Part shown: positions 26,970-34,834 of the stretch, piece by piece | Layout: every line of letters starts with the position of its first letter | Position numbering within the stretch: position 1 is the stretch's first letter | Origin: Hyphomicrobiales bacterium | GTDB taxonomy: Bacteria > Pseudomonadota > Alphaproteobacteria > Rhizobiales > Rhizobiaceae | DNA: 38,037 bases | Direction of reading: 5' to 3' | Assembly: GCA_017305835.1 (NCBI GenBank) | Contig: JAFKJY010000087.1 | Span: forward strand, 1 to 38,037 | Notes under the pieces: model-generated | Database searches by the model: none | The model's input: only the letters and a program-made list of their open reading frames with translations | What the model was told of the DNA's origin: nothing | Program-made: the position numbers and the translations under genes

Positions 26970-28463
26970 CTACTGGATCAGGCGGACCTCGTCATACCGC
27001 AGCGCGGACGGGCGCATCACCGTCGTCGGCGGCTCCTGGATCTTGGCCGGATCGTAGCCCCAGGCCGTGTTCCAGAGGTAGAAATTGCAGTCGAGCGCGT
27101 GGTCGTAGAGATACTTGACCATCTCCTTCCAGATCACCTCCTGCTTGGCCGCGTCCGGCTCGGCGAGCGCCCTGTCCACGATCGCGTCGAGCTCGGGCAC
27201 CGTCACCTTGAACGGGTTGCCGGTGCCGGTCGGGCTGAAGCGGAACTGGTAGTAGTCGAGCGGGCCGATGCTTTCCGTGGCGCTGGTGTTGATCTGCAGC
27301 GGGTAGCGATCGGTCTGGTAGTAGGTGAAGTACTGGCCGGTGGTCATCATCTGCGTGTCGGCGTTGATGCCGACCTCGCGCAGCATCTGCGCGATCAGCG
27401 TCATCGCGGTCGCCGTCGTCGGATACATCGGCAGCGTCAGCGAGACCTGCGGGTTGCCGGCCGCGGCGAGGTATTTCTTCGCCGCCTCCGGATCGTAGTT
27501 GTAGGCCTTCACCTCCGGGTTGAACCCGTACTGGCCTTCGAGGAAGCGCTGCGAGACCGGCGCGGCCACGCCGTCGTAGCCGGCCTGGGTCACCGCATCG
27601 AGGTCGATCGCGTGGCAGACCGCCTTGCGCACGTTCTCGTCCGCGAAGGTCGTCTTGCGGTCGAGGAAGAGGAAATGCTGGACCAGCGTCGGCGTCTTCT
27701 CCACCTTGAAGCCGGCAGCCGTCGCCGCCTCGACCACCGAGGTCGGCAGCTCGATCGCCTGCACGACGCCCGTCCTGAGCGCGTTGAGCGCCACGTTGGC
27801 GTCCTGGATCACGTGCATGACGATCGTGTCGACGCCGACATTGTCGAGGTTCCAGTACTTGTCGTTGAGGTGGAACACCTCCTTCGTGCCGCGCTGCGAG
27901 GCGTCGGCGTTGTAGGTCCACGGGCCGGTGCCGACCGGCTTGTCCCACGAGCCCGACTCCAGCGCCTTGGGCGAGACCATGTACATGCCGCGCGTCGCCA
28001 GCCGGTCGGCCATCGTCGGCGTCGGGCGGCTGAGCTTGAGGGTGAGGTGGGTGGCGTCCTTGACGACGACCTCCGAGATCGGCGCCAGCCCGGCCGCCCA
28101 CTGGGTGCCTGAGCCCTTGATCCACTCGATGTTCTTCTTCACCGCCTCGGCGTCGAACGGCGTGCCGTCGTGGAAGACGACGCCTTCGCGCAGCGTGAGA
28201 TTCAGCTCGGTCGGGGTGAGCTGCCATTCGGTCGCCAGCTTCGGCTGCAGCGTGAAGCCGTCGCGGGCAACCTCCAGCAGGCCTTCATAGGGTATGTTGG
28301 TGTAGGTCTGGCCCGACTTCACCAGCGGGTTCCAGTTGTCGAGCTGGATCTGCGTTCCGTAGTTCAGCGTTCCCTTCGGCGCGGCGACGGCCGCCCCGGC
28401 GAGGGCGGTTCCGAGCAGGCAGCCCGCGGCGATCCTTGCGACGATTCCAACGGCAGTCTTCAT
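26970..28463 (-). CDS. ABC transporter substrate-binding protein, family 5 (DppA/OppA type)
   Basis: The 497-residue periplasmic protein has a signal peptide (MKTAV, hydrophobic core, AVAA cleavage near residue 27) and SBP_bac_5 hallmarks (LREGVVFHDGTPFDAEAVKKNIEW, VGTGPWTY, YPLQINTS). It captures the compound imported by the dppB/CD/F system. The family binds peptides but also opines, glycosides and nickel, so a small aromatic or amide ligand is possible. The ATG at 28463 has GGGAG upstream; an in-frame upstream extension would spoil the signal peptide. It is the first gene of the operon, downstream of one or two promoters each overlapped by a LacI-type palindrome. Confidence 0.92.
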   Translation of the reverse strand: MKTAVGIVARIAAGCLLGTALAGAAVAAPKGTLNYGTQIQLDNWNPLVKSGQTYTNIPYEGLLEVARDGFTLQPKLATEWQLTPTELNLTLREGVVFHDGTPFDAEAVKKNIEWIKGSGTQWAAGLAPISEVVVKDATHLTLKLSRPTPTMADRLATRGMYMVSPKALESGSWDKPVGTGPWTYNADASQRGTKEVFHLNDKYWNLDNVGVDTIVMHVIQDANVALNALRTGVVQAIELPTSVVEAATAAGFKVEKTPTLVQHFLFLDRKTTFADENVRKAVCHAIDLDAVTQAGYDGVAAPVSQRFLEGQYGFNPEVKAYNYDPEAAKKYLAAAGNPQVSLTLPMYPTTATAMTLIAQMLREVGINADTQMMTTGQYFTYYQTDRYPLQINTSATESIGPLDYYQFRFSPTGTGNPFKVTVPELDAIVDRALAEPDAAKQEVIWKEMVKYLYDHALDCNFYLWNTAWGYDPAKIQEPPTTVMRPSALRYDEVRLIQ

Positions 28464-28581
28464 GTCGACAACTCCCTTCGGCCCTTCCCCCGGGCCCGTT
28501 AGCCTCGGCCGCATGGCCCTGGCGCCATGCGCTACCGACCCTGTCCGGCGCGGATCGGTGCGCCGGCTGCATTCGAGGGTC

Positions 28582-28609
28582 AGTCTACAAACGATTGCCG
28601 AGATTGCAA
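28582..28609 (-). promoter_or_regulatory. dppA promoter P1 with LacI operator O1
   Basis: On the minus strand, -35 TTGCAA (28609-28604), a 16-base spacer and -10 TAGACT (28587-28582) form a reasonable sigma-70 promoter, with dppA starting about 120 bases downstream. The operator-like GGCAATCGTTTGTA (28599-28586) covers the spacer and touches the -10, which is ideal for repression. Confidence 0.55.
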
Positions 28610-28735
28610 GACGGACGCACCGGTGCCGTACGATCGTGAAACTCCGCGATTTACCGGCGGATTTCGGCGCGGATTGCCCAGCAATTTCAATCTCGCGCCG
28701 ATGATCAACCGGAGGTAGTCGCGCGCCGCCGCCCG

Positions 28736-28765
28736 TCTATATGCGAACGTTTGCACACAGGAAAA
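28736..28765 (-). promoter_or_regulatory. Possible second dpp promoter with LacI operator O2
   Basis: The near-perfect palindrome TGCGAACGTTTGCA (28742-28755) lies between a weak -35 (TTTTCC) and a good -10 (TATAGA, 28741-28736) on the minus strand, spacer 18. The palindrome itself is convincing because its exact reverse complement recurs at 28968. The promoter is less certain, and the site could instead be an auxiliary operator. Confidence 0.5.
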
Positions 28766-28947
28766 TTGCCATTCCGCCTCGGTTTGGGGCCGCCGGCTGC
28801 ACGGATTCCCGACGTCGATGCTGGCGCTTTGTGCCGTCTCCGGCCGAAATTGCCCGACGATACGGCCCTGTGCCCGCCTCCGTCCGGGATTGGTCCACAC
28901 CGGACCAATCTCACGGGACAGGAACAGCCGCCGCGGCTTCCCGAACC

Positions 28948-28981
28948 TTGACACCCCGCCACCTCGATGCAAACGTTCGCA
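28948..28981 (+). promoter_or_regulatory. Amidohydrolase promoter with LacI operator O3
   Basis: A perfect consensus -35 (TTGACA, 28948-28953) is followed, exactly 20 bases after its first base, by the palindrome TGCAAACGTTCGCA (28968-28981), which falls on the expected -10 position. The -10 hexamer itself is poor. The same TTGACA-to-operator spacing occurs upstream of the dioxygenase gene. Confidence 0.55.
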
Positions 28982-29032
28982 TTGGCGTGGCAGCCTCAGG
29001 CAGGCGTGCGTCGGAGACGCCAGGGAGGACAC

Positions 29033-30343
29033 ATGGGCAGCTATCTGATCAGGGGCGCGCAGGCCGTCACCATGGACGACACGCTCGGCGACTTCGTCGC
29101 CGCCGACATCCTCGTGCGCGACGGCACGATCGCCGCCGTCGCCCCCGCGATCGAGGCGGGCGATGCCGAGGTGATCGAGGCGGCCGGCATGATCGCGCTG
29201 CCCGGCATCATCGACGCCCACAACTGCCTCTGGCAGACGACGCTGCGCGGCTATGTCCCGAACGCCTGGTCCGACGACTATTTCGGAAAATTCCTGCCGC
29301 TGCGGCTGCGCACCGTGCCGGAGGACAATTTCGCCGCCACCTATGTCGGCGCCCACGAGATGCTGTCCTACGGGGTCACCACCGTCGTCGACTACTGCCA
29401 CAACGCGCGCGGGCCGGGCTTCGCCGAGGCCTCGCTGGAGGCCCTGCGCGAGAGCGGCATCCGCCACGTCTTCACCTATTCCTTCATGTCGCCGCAGCCC
29501 GACCTGTTCGCCTCGATGGAGGAGCGGATGGCGCATGGCGGCCGCATCCGCGAGGCCTTCCACGATCCCGACACGCTCACCACGGTGCATTTCGGCATCG
29601 AATCCTTCGGCCACCCGTGGTGCGAGCGCCACCTCGCCTTCGCCCGCGAGCTCGGCACGCCCGCCGGCATCCACGTGCACGGCCTCGACGTCGTCAAGGC
29701 GATGAACGGCAAGGGCATGCTCGGCCCCGACCTCGGCCTCGTCCACGGCAACCTGCTCACCGACGAGGAGCTGGACATGATGGCCGCCGCCGGCATGAGC
29801 CTGTGCTTCACGCCTTCGGTGGACGTCAGCGGCAAGCGCGCCGACGTGGTCGGCCGCGCCGTCCTGCGCGGCGTGCCGGTGACCTTCGGCTGCGACATCC
29901 CCTGCCACGTCGCGTCCGACACGATCGCCCAGCTCCGCATCATGTTCAACGTGCAGACCTTCCTCGACGGAGAGCTCCTGCGCGCCTTCAACACGGTCAA
30001 CACGCCGCGGCCGCGCGCAACCGCGGAACGGCCGGTGCTGTCGCCGCGCAAGCTGCTGCGCATGGCCACCATCGGCACCGCGCGGGCGCTGCACATGGAC
30101 GACAGGATCGGCAGCCTGACGCCGGGCAAGCGGGCCGACATCCTGCTCGTCCGCGCCGACAGCTTCGGCAGCTCCGTCGCCGACGACCCCTGCGCCCATG
30201 TGCTGTTGCAGACCAGCCCGCGCGACGTCGACACGGTCTTCGTCGACGGCCGGCCGCGCGTCCGCGGCGGCGCGCTCGTCGGCTATGACGAGGCGCGCGC
30301 CCGCACACTCATCGCGGCGTCTCGCGCGCGTATCCTCGGCTGA
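29033..30343 (+). CDS. Amidohydrolase superfamily protein with altered metal motif (HxC)
   Basis: The 436-residue protein is clearly homologous to the amidohydrolase at 21790 and to cytosine deaminase/TRZ-ATZ hydrolases. Most metal ligands are present: His63, His216 (GIHVHGLD), His238 (LVHGNL) and Asp288 (FGCD). The first motif reads DAHNCLWQT, so the second His of HxH is Cys65. The replacement is in an otherwise intact motif. The ATG at 29033 follows GGGAGG; upstream in-frame codons run into the operator. It is the only gene of its unit, divergent from dppA and convergent with lacI (5-base gap). Hydrolase, altered-metal enzyme or ligand-sensing role cannot be decided here. Confidence 0.85.
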   Translation: MGSYLIRGAQAVTMDDTLGDFVAADILVRDGTIAAVAPAIEAGDAEVIEAAGMIALPGIIDAHNCLWQTTLRGYVPNAWSDDYFGKFLPLRLRTVPEDNFAATYVGAHEMLSYGVTTVVDYCHNARGPGFAEASLEALRESGIRHVFTYSFMSPQPDLFASMEERMAHGGRIREAFHDPDTLTTVHFGIESFGHPWCERHLAFARELGTPAGIHVHGLDVVKAMNGKGMLGPDLGLVHGNLLTDEELDMMAAAGMSLCFTPSVDVSGKRADVVGRAVLRGVPVTFGCDIPCHVASDTIAQLRIMFNVQTFLDGELLRAFNTVNTPRPRATAERPVLSPRKLLRMATIGTARALHMDDRIGSLTPGKRADILLVRADSFGSSVADDPCAHVLLQTSPRDVDTVFVDGRPRVRGGALVGYDEARARTLIAASRARILG

Positions 30344-30348
30344 CGCCG

Positions 30349-31386
30349 TCAGTTCTCGGGAAGCGCCGTCGTCAGCGCCCGCGTCGAGCCGCGGATGACG
30401 AGGTCGACCGGCAGCACGACATGCGAGGCCTCGCGCTGGCCGGTGCCGATCATCTCGGCCAGCAGCTCGCCCGCCTGGTAGCCGACATTGTACTGGCCGA
30501 TGCGCACCGTGGTCAGCGGCGGCCGCAGCCGGTCGACCATCGGCATGTCGTTGAAGCCGGTCACCGACACGTTGTCGGGGCATTTCAGCCCGCGCCGCAC
30601 CAGCGCCTCGATCGCCCCGACCGCCAGCCGGTCGTTGGCGCAGACGATCGCCGTGAAGCGCCGCCCGCGCGCCAGCAGTTCCTCGACGCAGCGCTCGCCC
30701 TCGAGCTCGTTGTACATGTTGGAGAAAACGACCAGCTCCGGATCGGCCGGCAGCCGCAGCGCCTCGCGATGCTCCAAGAACGAGCGATAGCGGTTCGCGC
30801 CGGTCGAGAAACGCTGCGAGCCGGCGATATGGGCGATGCGCTCGTGGCCCAGCGAGACGAGGTGGGTGAGCACGCGCCGGATCCCCTCGCCCTCGTCATT
30901 GGAGACCGAGCTGACCGCCGGATTGTCGACGCGCCGGTTGACGGTGACGACGGCGATGCCGTCCTCCACCAGCGACACCACCGCCTTGTCCTCCAGCTCG
31001 ACGCTGGCGATGATGAAGCCGTCGACGCCGCGGTCCTGCAGCATGGAGACCAGCGAGCTCTCGCGCTTCGGGTCGCCGTCCGTGTTGCCGATGATCGACA
31101 GGTAGCCGTGCCGGCGCAGCGAATCCTCGACGCCGCGGATGATCGGCGGGAAGATCGGGTTGGTGATGTCTGGCACCAGCACGCCGACCATGCGCGTGCG
31201 GCTGGTGCGCAGCGCGGCGGCCGCCGCGTTCTGCCGGTAGCCGAGCTTCTCTGCGACGTCGCGGATGCGCTGCGCCACCTCGGCGGTGATCAGATGGCTG
31301 TTGTTCGGGTCGAGCGCGCGCGACACCGTCGAGACGTGGAAACCCGCCGCCTTCGCGACATCCTTCAATGTCACTCTGCGTTTCAT
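30349..31386 (-). CDS. LacI family transcriptional regulator
   Basis: This 345-residue repressor has an N-terminal LacI helix-turn-helix and hinge (VTLKDVAKAAGFHVSTVSRAL, then the AAAAALRT hinge helix at about residues 53-62). The periplasmic-binding-protein-like effector domain follows (VGVLVPDITNPIF onward). LacI proteins with this hinge usually bind palindromes centred on CG, which matches six sites in this window, including one over this gene's own promoter. The effector is probably a substrate or intermediate of the surrounding catabolic genes. The gene is last in the minus-strand run but also has its own promoter. Confidence 0.93.
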   Translation of the reverse strand: MKRRVTLKDVAKAAGFHVSTVSRALDPNNSHLITAEVAQRIRDVAEKLGYRQNAAAAALRTSRTRMVGVLVPDITNPIFPPIIRGVEDSLRRHGYLSIIGNTDGDPKRESSLVSMLQDRGVDGFIIASVELEDKAVVSLVEDGIAVVTVNRRVDNPAVSSVSNDEGEGIRRVLTHLVSLGHERIAHIAGSQRFSTGANRYRSFLEHREALRLPADPELVVFSNMYNELEGERCVEELLARGRRFTAIVCANDRLAVGAIEALVRRGLKCPDNVSVTGFNDMPMVDRLRPPLTTVRIGQYNVGYQAGELLAEMIGTGQREASHVVLPVDLVIRGSTRALTTALPEN

Positions 31387-31410
31387 TCTCTACGCGCCTC
31401 CGCTGTGCCG

Positions 31411-31439
31411 TTCATACAGGGGGTGCAAACGTTTTCCAA
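31411..31439 (-). promoter_or_regulatory. lacI promoter with autoregulatory operator O4
   Basis: Minus-strand -35 TTGGAA (31439-31434), a 17-base spacer and -10 TATGAA (31416-31411) lie 25 bases upstream of the lacI ATG. The operator-like TGCAAACGTTTTCC (31424-31437 on the plus strand) covers the spacer and most of the -35. One half-site is imperfect, so binding is probably weaker than at O2 or O3, as is common for autoregulation. Confidence 0.55.
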
Positions 31440-31469
31440 GACGCTCGGATGCCGCGCCGCCGCGGCCGG

Positions 31470-32531
31470 TCAGCCGCCGCGGGCCGCGCGCAGCCGGTCG
31501 GCCAGCCAGTCCGCCACCAGCGTGCGGTAGCGCCAGGCGATGTTGTTGCAGACGTGGTTGCCCTCGGGAACCACATGCAGCGTCGCGTCCCGGCAATGGT
31601 CGGCGCAGCGCTGCGCCTCCGACGGCGGAAAGATCCTGTCCAGCCCGCCATGCAGGATCAGCGCCGGCACCTCGACGCGCTGCGTCCCTTCGAGGGTGAA
31701 GCTCTGTGCGTTCGCCGCGACATCCGGTCCGCCCAGGGTAAAACCCATATTGTCGCGGTAGACCGCCGGCAGCGACGGCCAGAAGCCGCCGAGGTCGAAG
31801 AAGCCGTTGATCGACACCGCCGCGTCGATGCCGGCGAGCGCCGGCGCGGCGCGCAGCGCGAGGAAGCCGCCGAAGGCCATGCCGACCAGCCCGACGGTGC
31901 CCGACAGGCCCGGCCGCCCCGCCACCGCATCGAGCATCGCAGCGACGGCCGGTCCAAAATCGGCGCGCAGCGGGCCGTGCTCCCTGCCCTCGCCCTGCCC
32001 CGGCCCGTCGAAGCTCAGCGTCGCCATGCCGCGCGCCAGGAAATGGCGCTCCAGTTGCGGGAACTCTTCCTTGGTCGAATCCGAACCGGGGATGGTCAGC
32101 GCCAGCGGATGCGGCCCCGGTCCGGCCGGCCGGCGCAGGTAGCCGCGCAGCACGCCTGCCTCGAACGGCGCCTCGACGAGCTCTCCGGCTGGCTCCAGCA
32201 ACGGCGCGGCGAGGCGGAACAGCGCCACCTTTCGGGCCGCCGCGCGCGCCTTCGCCTCAAGGTCCTCGAAGGCCATGAACTGTCCGAAATGATAGAGCAG
32301 GCTCGCCTTCGCATAGGCCTCGCCCGCCGTCACGCGATGGCCGGCGGCAATGGCCGCCTGCGCCAGTTCGGCATGACGCTCGCCCTCCGCGCACCATGTC
32401 GCGAGCCAGTTCTCCCACACCCCCGCGCGGTCGATGACCGCGCGTGCCTCGGGCGAGGCGATGCCCGCCACCTCCATGCGCGGCAGCCAGTGCTCGACGA
32501 CGCTCAGCAGGCGGTTCTCGTTCGCGTCCAT
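31470..32531 (-). CDS. Alpha/beta hydrolase, 2,6-dihydroxypseudooxynicotine hydrolase-like, nucleophile Ser replaced by Ala
   Basis: The 353-residue protein has a helical N-terminal cap (about residues 1-115) before an alpha/beta-hydrolase core. This is the architecture of 2,6-dihydroxypseudooxynicotine hydrolase, a C-C bond hydrolase of nicotine breakdown, and related FrsA/DUF1100 proteins. Core signatures are PGSDSTKEEF, LSFDGPGQGEG, HGGLDRIFPP (Asp298) and EGNHVCNN (His326). At the nucleophile elbow the usual GxSxGG reads Gly-Met-Ala219-Phe-Gly-Gly (codon GCC), so the serine is absent. The rest of the frame is intact. It may use another mechanism or be non-hydrolytic. A GGAGG site precedes the ATG, and the cupin gene lies 21 bases upstream in the same operon. 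Confidence 0.83.
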   Translation of the reverse strand: MDANENRLLSVVEHWLPRMEVAGIASPEARAVIDRAGVWENWLATWCAEGERHAELAQAAIAAGHRVTAGEAYAKASLLYHFGQFMAFEDLEAKARAAARKVALFRLAAPLLEPAGELVEAPFEAGVLRGYLRRPAGPGPHPLALTIPGSDSTKEEFPQLERHFLARGMATLSFDGPGQGEGREHGPLRADFGPAVAAMLDAVAGRPGLSGTVGLVGMAFGGFLALRAAPALAGIDAAVSINGFFDLGGFWPSLPAVYRDNMGFTLGGPDVAANAQSFTLEGTQRVEVPALILHGGLDRIFPPSEAQRCADHCRDATLHVVPEGNHVCNNIAWRYRTLVADWLADRLRAARGG

Positions 32532-32552
32532 CGGCGGGCCTCCGTGGTGACT

Positions 32553-32891
32553 TCAGCGTTGCTCCGGCATGACGAGCAGCACGGTCGCCGGAAGGTTTGT
32601 CTCGTTGTGCAGCGCGCGCGGCTCGCCGGCCGCCAGCCGGCAACTGTCGAGCGGGCCGAGCCTCACGCACTCGTCCGGCGTGCGCACCGTCACCTCGCCG
32701 GCGATCACGACATAGATCTTTTCCACCGCCGCGTCGCGCATCGAGGTGTGGCCGCCAGGCAGCAGGTGCGACAGCCCGACCCACACGCTGTCGGTTTGCG
32801 TCGCCTCCTTGCCCTGCAGGCGCAGGCAGCGCATGTCGAAATGCTCCGCCGCCTCGTAGGCGCGCGCCTCGGCGATGCGGGTGACCTGCAT
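32553..32891 (-). CDS. Small cupin-domain protein
   Basis: This 112-residue single-domain cupin has a beta-barrel core with GLSHLLPGGHTSMRDAAVEKIYVVIAGEVTVRT (cupin motif 1) and GEPRALHNETNLPATVLLVM (motif 2). A His in motif 1 and a His in motif 2 (ALHNE) remain as possible metal ligands, but the usual HxH pair is not complete. Small cupins in catabolic operons can be isomerases, decarboxylases or dioxygenases, or can bind intermediates. The ATG has a strong GGGAGGAAGG site upstream. The specific role is unknown. Confidence 0.8.
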   Translation of the reverse strand: MQVTRIAEARAYEAAEHFDMRCLRLQGKEATQTDSVWVGLSHLLPGGHTSMRDAAVEKIYVVIAGEVTVRTPDECVRLGPLDSCRLAAGEPRALHNETNLPATVLLVMPEQR

Positions 32892-32927
32892 GTCCTTCCT
32901 CCCTGCCCCGCCGGGTTCGTCCCCCGC

Positions 32928-33932
32928 TCAGGGGCGCAGCACGATGCGCTCCGATATGCCCGACAGCACCGAGGCATAGGCCTCGCGCGCGTTATGGAAG
33001 CCGCGGATGTTGGCCTCGCGCACCGGGAACGGCCTGAGCTGCCCCGTCTCGAACCGCGGCCGCAGCCGCTCCAGCACGCGGCCCACCTCGACCGCGTTCA
33101 TGCCGAGCGAATCGATGCCGATATAGCGATGGCGCCCGCGGAAGAAGCGGAAGATGTCGAACGGCACCGCCCGGTCGAGCGTGGAGATGAAGATCTGCCG
33201 GCCGTCCTTGGCCATCACGTCGTTGCCGAGCTTGAAATAGGGGCTGCCCACCGTGTTGAAGACGATGTCGACGCCGCGCCCTTCGGTCTTTTCCATGATC
33301 AGCGCCGCGACGTCCTGCCGGCTCTGGTCGAACAGCTCCACCGGCCCGTTGCAATGGGCAAGCAGCGGCGCGTCGCCGCGGTTGACGGCGAAGACGCGGG
33401 CGCCGGCCATGGTGGCGAGCTGGATCGTGGCCTGCCCCACCTTGCCGTTCGCCCCGCACACGAGGATCGTGTCGGTCGGCTGGGCGCCGCCCGCCTCGCG
33501 CAGCCCTTCGTAAGCGGTCACGAACGGCACGCCGATCGAGCCGGCCTCCTCCATCGTCAGGTTTTCCGGCTTGGCGCGCACCGCCTTCTGGTCGAGAACC
33601 ATCCAGCGCGCATGGCTGCCGTTCTGGGTGATGCCGAGCTCGCCGCCGCCGCCCCACACCTCCATGCCGACCATCTGCGCCGGCCCTTCCGCCACGACGC
33701 CCGCGAAGTCGCGGCCGGGGATGCGCGGCCACACCGCCTGCGGCATCTGCCCCAGCGAGGCCTTGACGTCGCTCGGATTGACGCCGGCCGCCCTGATCTC
33801 GACGAGCACCTGCCCCGGCCCCGGTCGCGGCACGTCCATCGCCACGACCTCGATGCGCAGGCTGTCGAGGCCGTCGGATTTGCCGGGCAGCATCAGCGCC
33901 GTGCCGGTCCGACCTGTCAAATGCACGTCCAT
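32928..33932 (-). CDS. Zinc-independent medium-chain dehydrogenase/quinone oxidoreductase family reductase
   Basis: The 334-residue MDR-family protein has an N-terminal GroES-like fold (VLVEIRAAGVNPSDVKASLG, IPGRDFAGVV, about residues 35-80) and a Rossmann domain with the NADPH motif LVCGANGKVGQATIQLA at about residues 160-176. The structural zinc cysteines of true alcohol dehydrogenases are missing, as in quinone oxidoreductases and enoyl reductases. By context it may reduce a double bond in the ring-cleavage product (a maleylacetate-type step), but that is inference. The ATG at 33932 begins 26 bases after the BKACE stop, with only a weak ribosome-binding site. Confidence 0.85.
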   Translation of the reverse strand: MDVHLTGRTGTALMLPGKSDGLDSLRIEVVAMDVPRPGPGQVLVEIRAAGVNPSDVKASLGQMPQAVWPRIPGRDFAGVVAEGPAQMVGMEVWGGGGELGITQNGSHARWMVLDQKAVRAKPENLTMEEAGSIGVPFVTAYEGLREAGGAQPTDTILVCGANGKVGQATIQLATMAGARVFAVNRGDAPLLAHCNGPVELFDQSRQDVAALIMEKTEGRGVDIVFNTVGSPYFKLGNDVMAKDGRQIFISTLDRAVPFDIFRFFRGRHRYIGIDSLGMNAVEVGRVLERLRPRFETGQLRPFPVREANIRGFHNAREAYASVLSGISERIVLRP

Positions 33933-33958
33933 TTCCGCTTTCCGCCCCGCATCCTGAT

Positions 33959-34834
33959 CTATTGCCTCAGCCCGAGAATGCGCCGCGCCTCGCCCGGCGA
34001 GGCGATCGTGCCGCCGAGCTTGCCGACGAGGTCGCAGGCGCGCTCGACGAGCTCGCCATTGCCCTTCGTGAGCACGCCCCTGGCGATGTAGGAATTGTCC
34101 TCCAGCCCGACCCGCACATGGCCGCCGAGCAGGAAGGACTGCACCGCCATCGGGAACGACATGCGCCCCACCCCGCAGCCGGTCCACGCCGAGCCCGCCG
34201 GCAGCAGCCGCGCCGCCGCCGACATCATGTCCGTCGTCGCCGGGAACCCGTATTTGACGCCCGTCACGATCGTGAACATGGCGTGGCCGGCGAGCGAGCC
34301 GTCCGCCAGCATGTCGCGCGCGAGCATGATGTCGCCGCTGTCGAACACCTCCAGCTCGGGCTTCGATCCCGCCTCGCGGATGAGCTGGGCCATGACGCGC
34401 ACGTTGCGCGGCGTGTTGATCACTACCTCGCCGCCGAACGTCATCGTGTTCAGGTCGAGCGTCGCGATGTCGGGCTTCAGCGCGATGATGTGCTCGACGC
34501 GCAGCTCCGGCCGCCGCAGCGTCGTGCGCGGCCCGGCGACCGCCGGGTCCTCGTCGCTCGGATGGTAGCGCCCGCCCGGCCCGGTCGTCAGGTTGAGGAT
34601 CAGCGCGTCGTCCTTCGCCCGGATCCGCTCGACCACCTCGCGGTAATGGTCGAGCTTCATCGACGGCGCGCCGGTCGCGGGATCCCGTACATGGATGTGC
34701 ACCACCGCCGCGCCCGCCGCCGCCGCTTCCAGGCTCGAATCGGCGATCTCCTGCGGTGTCACCGGCAGGCCGGGATGGTTCTCGCGCGAGGTCAGGTTGC
34801 CGGTGATGGCGCAGGTGACGATGGTCGCGCTCAC
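33959..34834 (-). CDS. Beta-keto acid cleavage enzyme (BKACE, DUF849; 3-keto-5-aminohexanoate cleavage-like)
   Basis: The 291-residue zinc-dependent TIM barrel condenses a beta-keto acid with acetyl-CoA and splits it to acetoacetate plus a new CoA ester. The family signature VVHIHVRDPATGAPS gives zinc ligands His46 and His48. Further motifs are NLTTGPGG, the LDLNTMTFGG strand, and the VGLEDNSYIARG loop near the C-terminus. The GTG start overlaps the SDR stop (GTGA). Its position directly downstream of a ring-cleaving dioxygenase and an SDR suggests the substrate is a ring-fission-derived beta-keto acid of the beta-ketoadipate type. Confidence 0.9.
   Translation of the reverse strand: MSATIVTCAITGNLTSRENHPGLPVTPQEIADSSLEAAAAGAAVVHIHVRDPATGAPSMKLDHYREVVERIRAKDDALILNLTTGPGGRYHPSDEDPAVAGPRTTLRRPELRVEHIIALKPDIATLDLNTMTFGGEVVINTPRNVRVMAQLIREAGSKPELEVFDSGDIMLARDMLADGSLAGHAMFTIVTGVKYGFPATTDMMSAAARLLPAGSAWTGCGVGRMSFPMAVQSFLLGGHVRVGLEDNSYIARGVLTKGNGELVERACDLVGKLGGTIASPGEARRILGLRQ

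Larger units (their letters stand above)
28464..29032. other. Divergent control region between dppA and the second amidohydrolase
   Basis: This 569-base non-coding region separates two divergent units. It holds three LacI-type palindromes (28586-28599, 28742-28755, 28968-28981) and three promoter-like elements: two reading toward dppA and one toward the amidohydrolase. The spacing between palindrome centres is about 156 and 226 bases, which would allow looping by a dimer-of-dimers repressor. I see no small gene in it; reading frames here are compositional. Confidence 0.7.

Noticed and set aside
28580..30583. Minus-strand open frame opposite the second amidohydrolase and the operator region
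   Set aside because: It crosses the regulatory region and the antisense of a motif-bearing gene; no domain is recognisable.
31368..34091. Plus-strand open frame of about 900 codons opposite the hydrolase, cupin and reductase genes
   Set aside because: It is antisense to three genes with clear motifs and ribosome-binding sites; its translation shows only Arg/His/Ala-rich composition.
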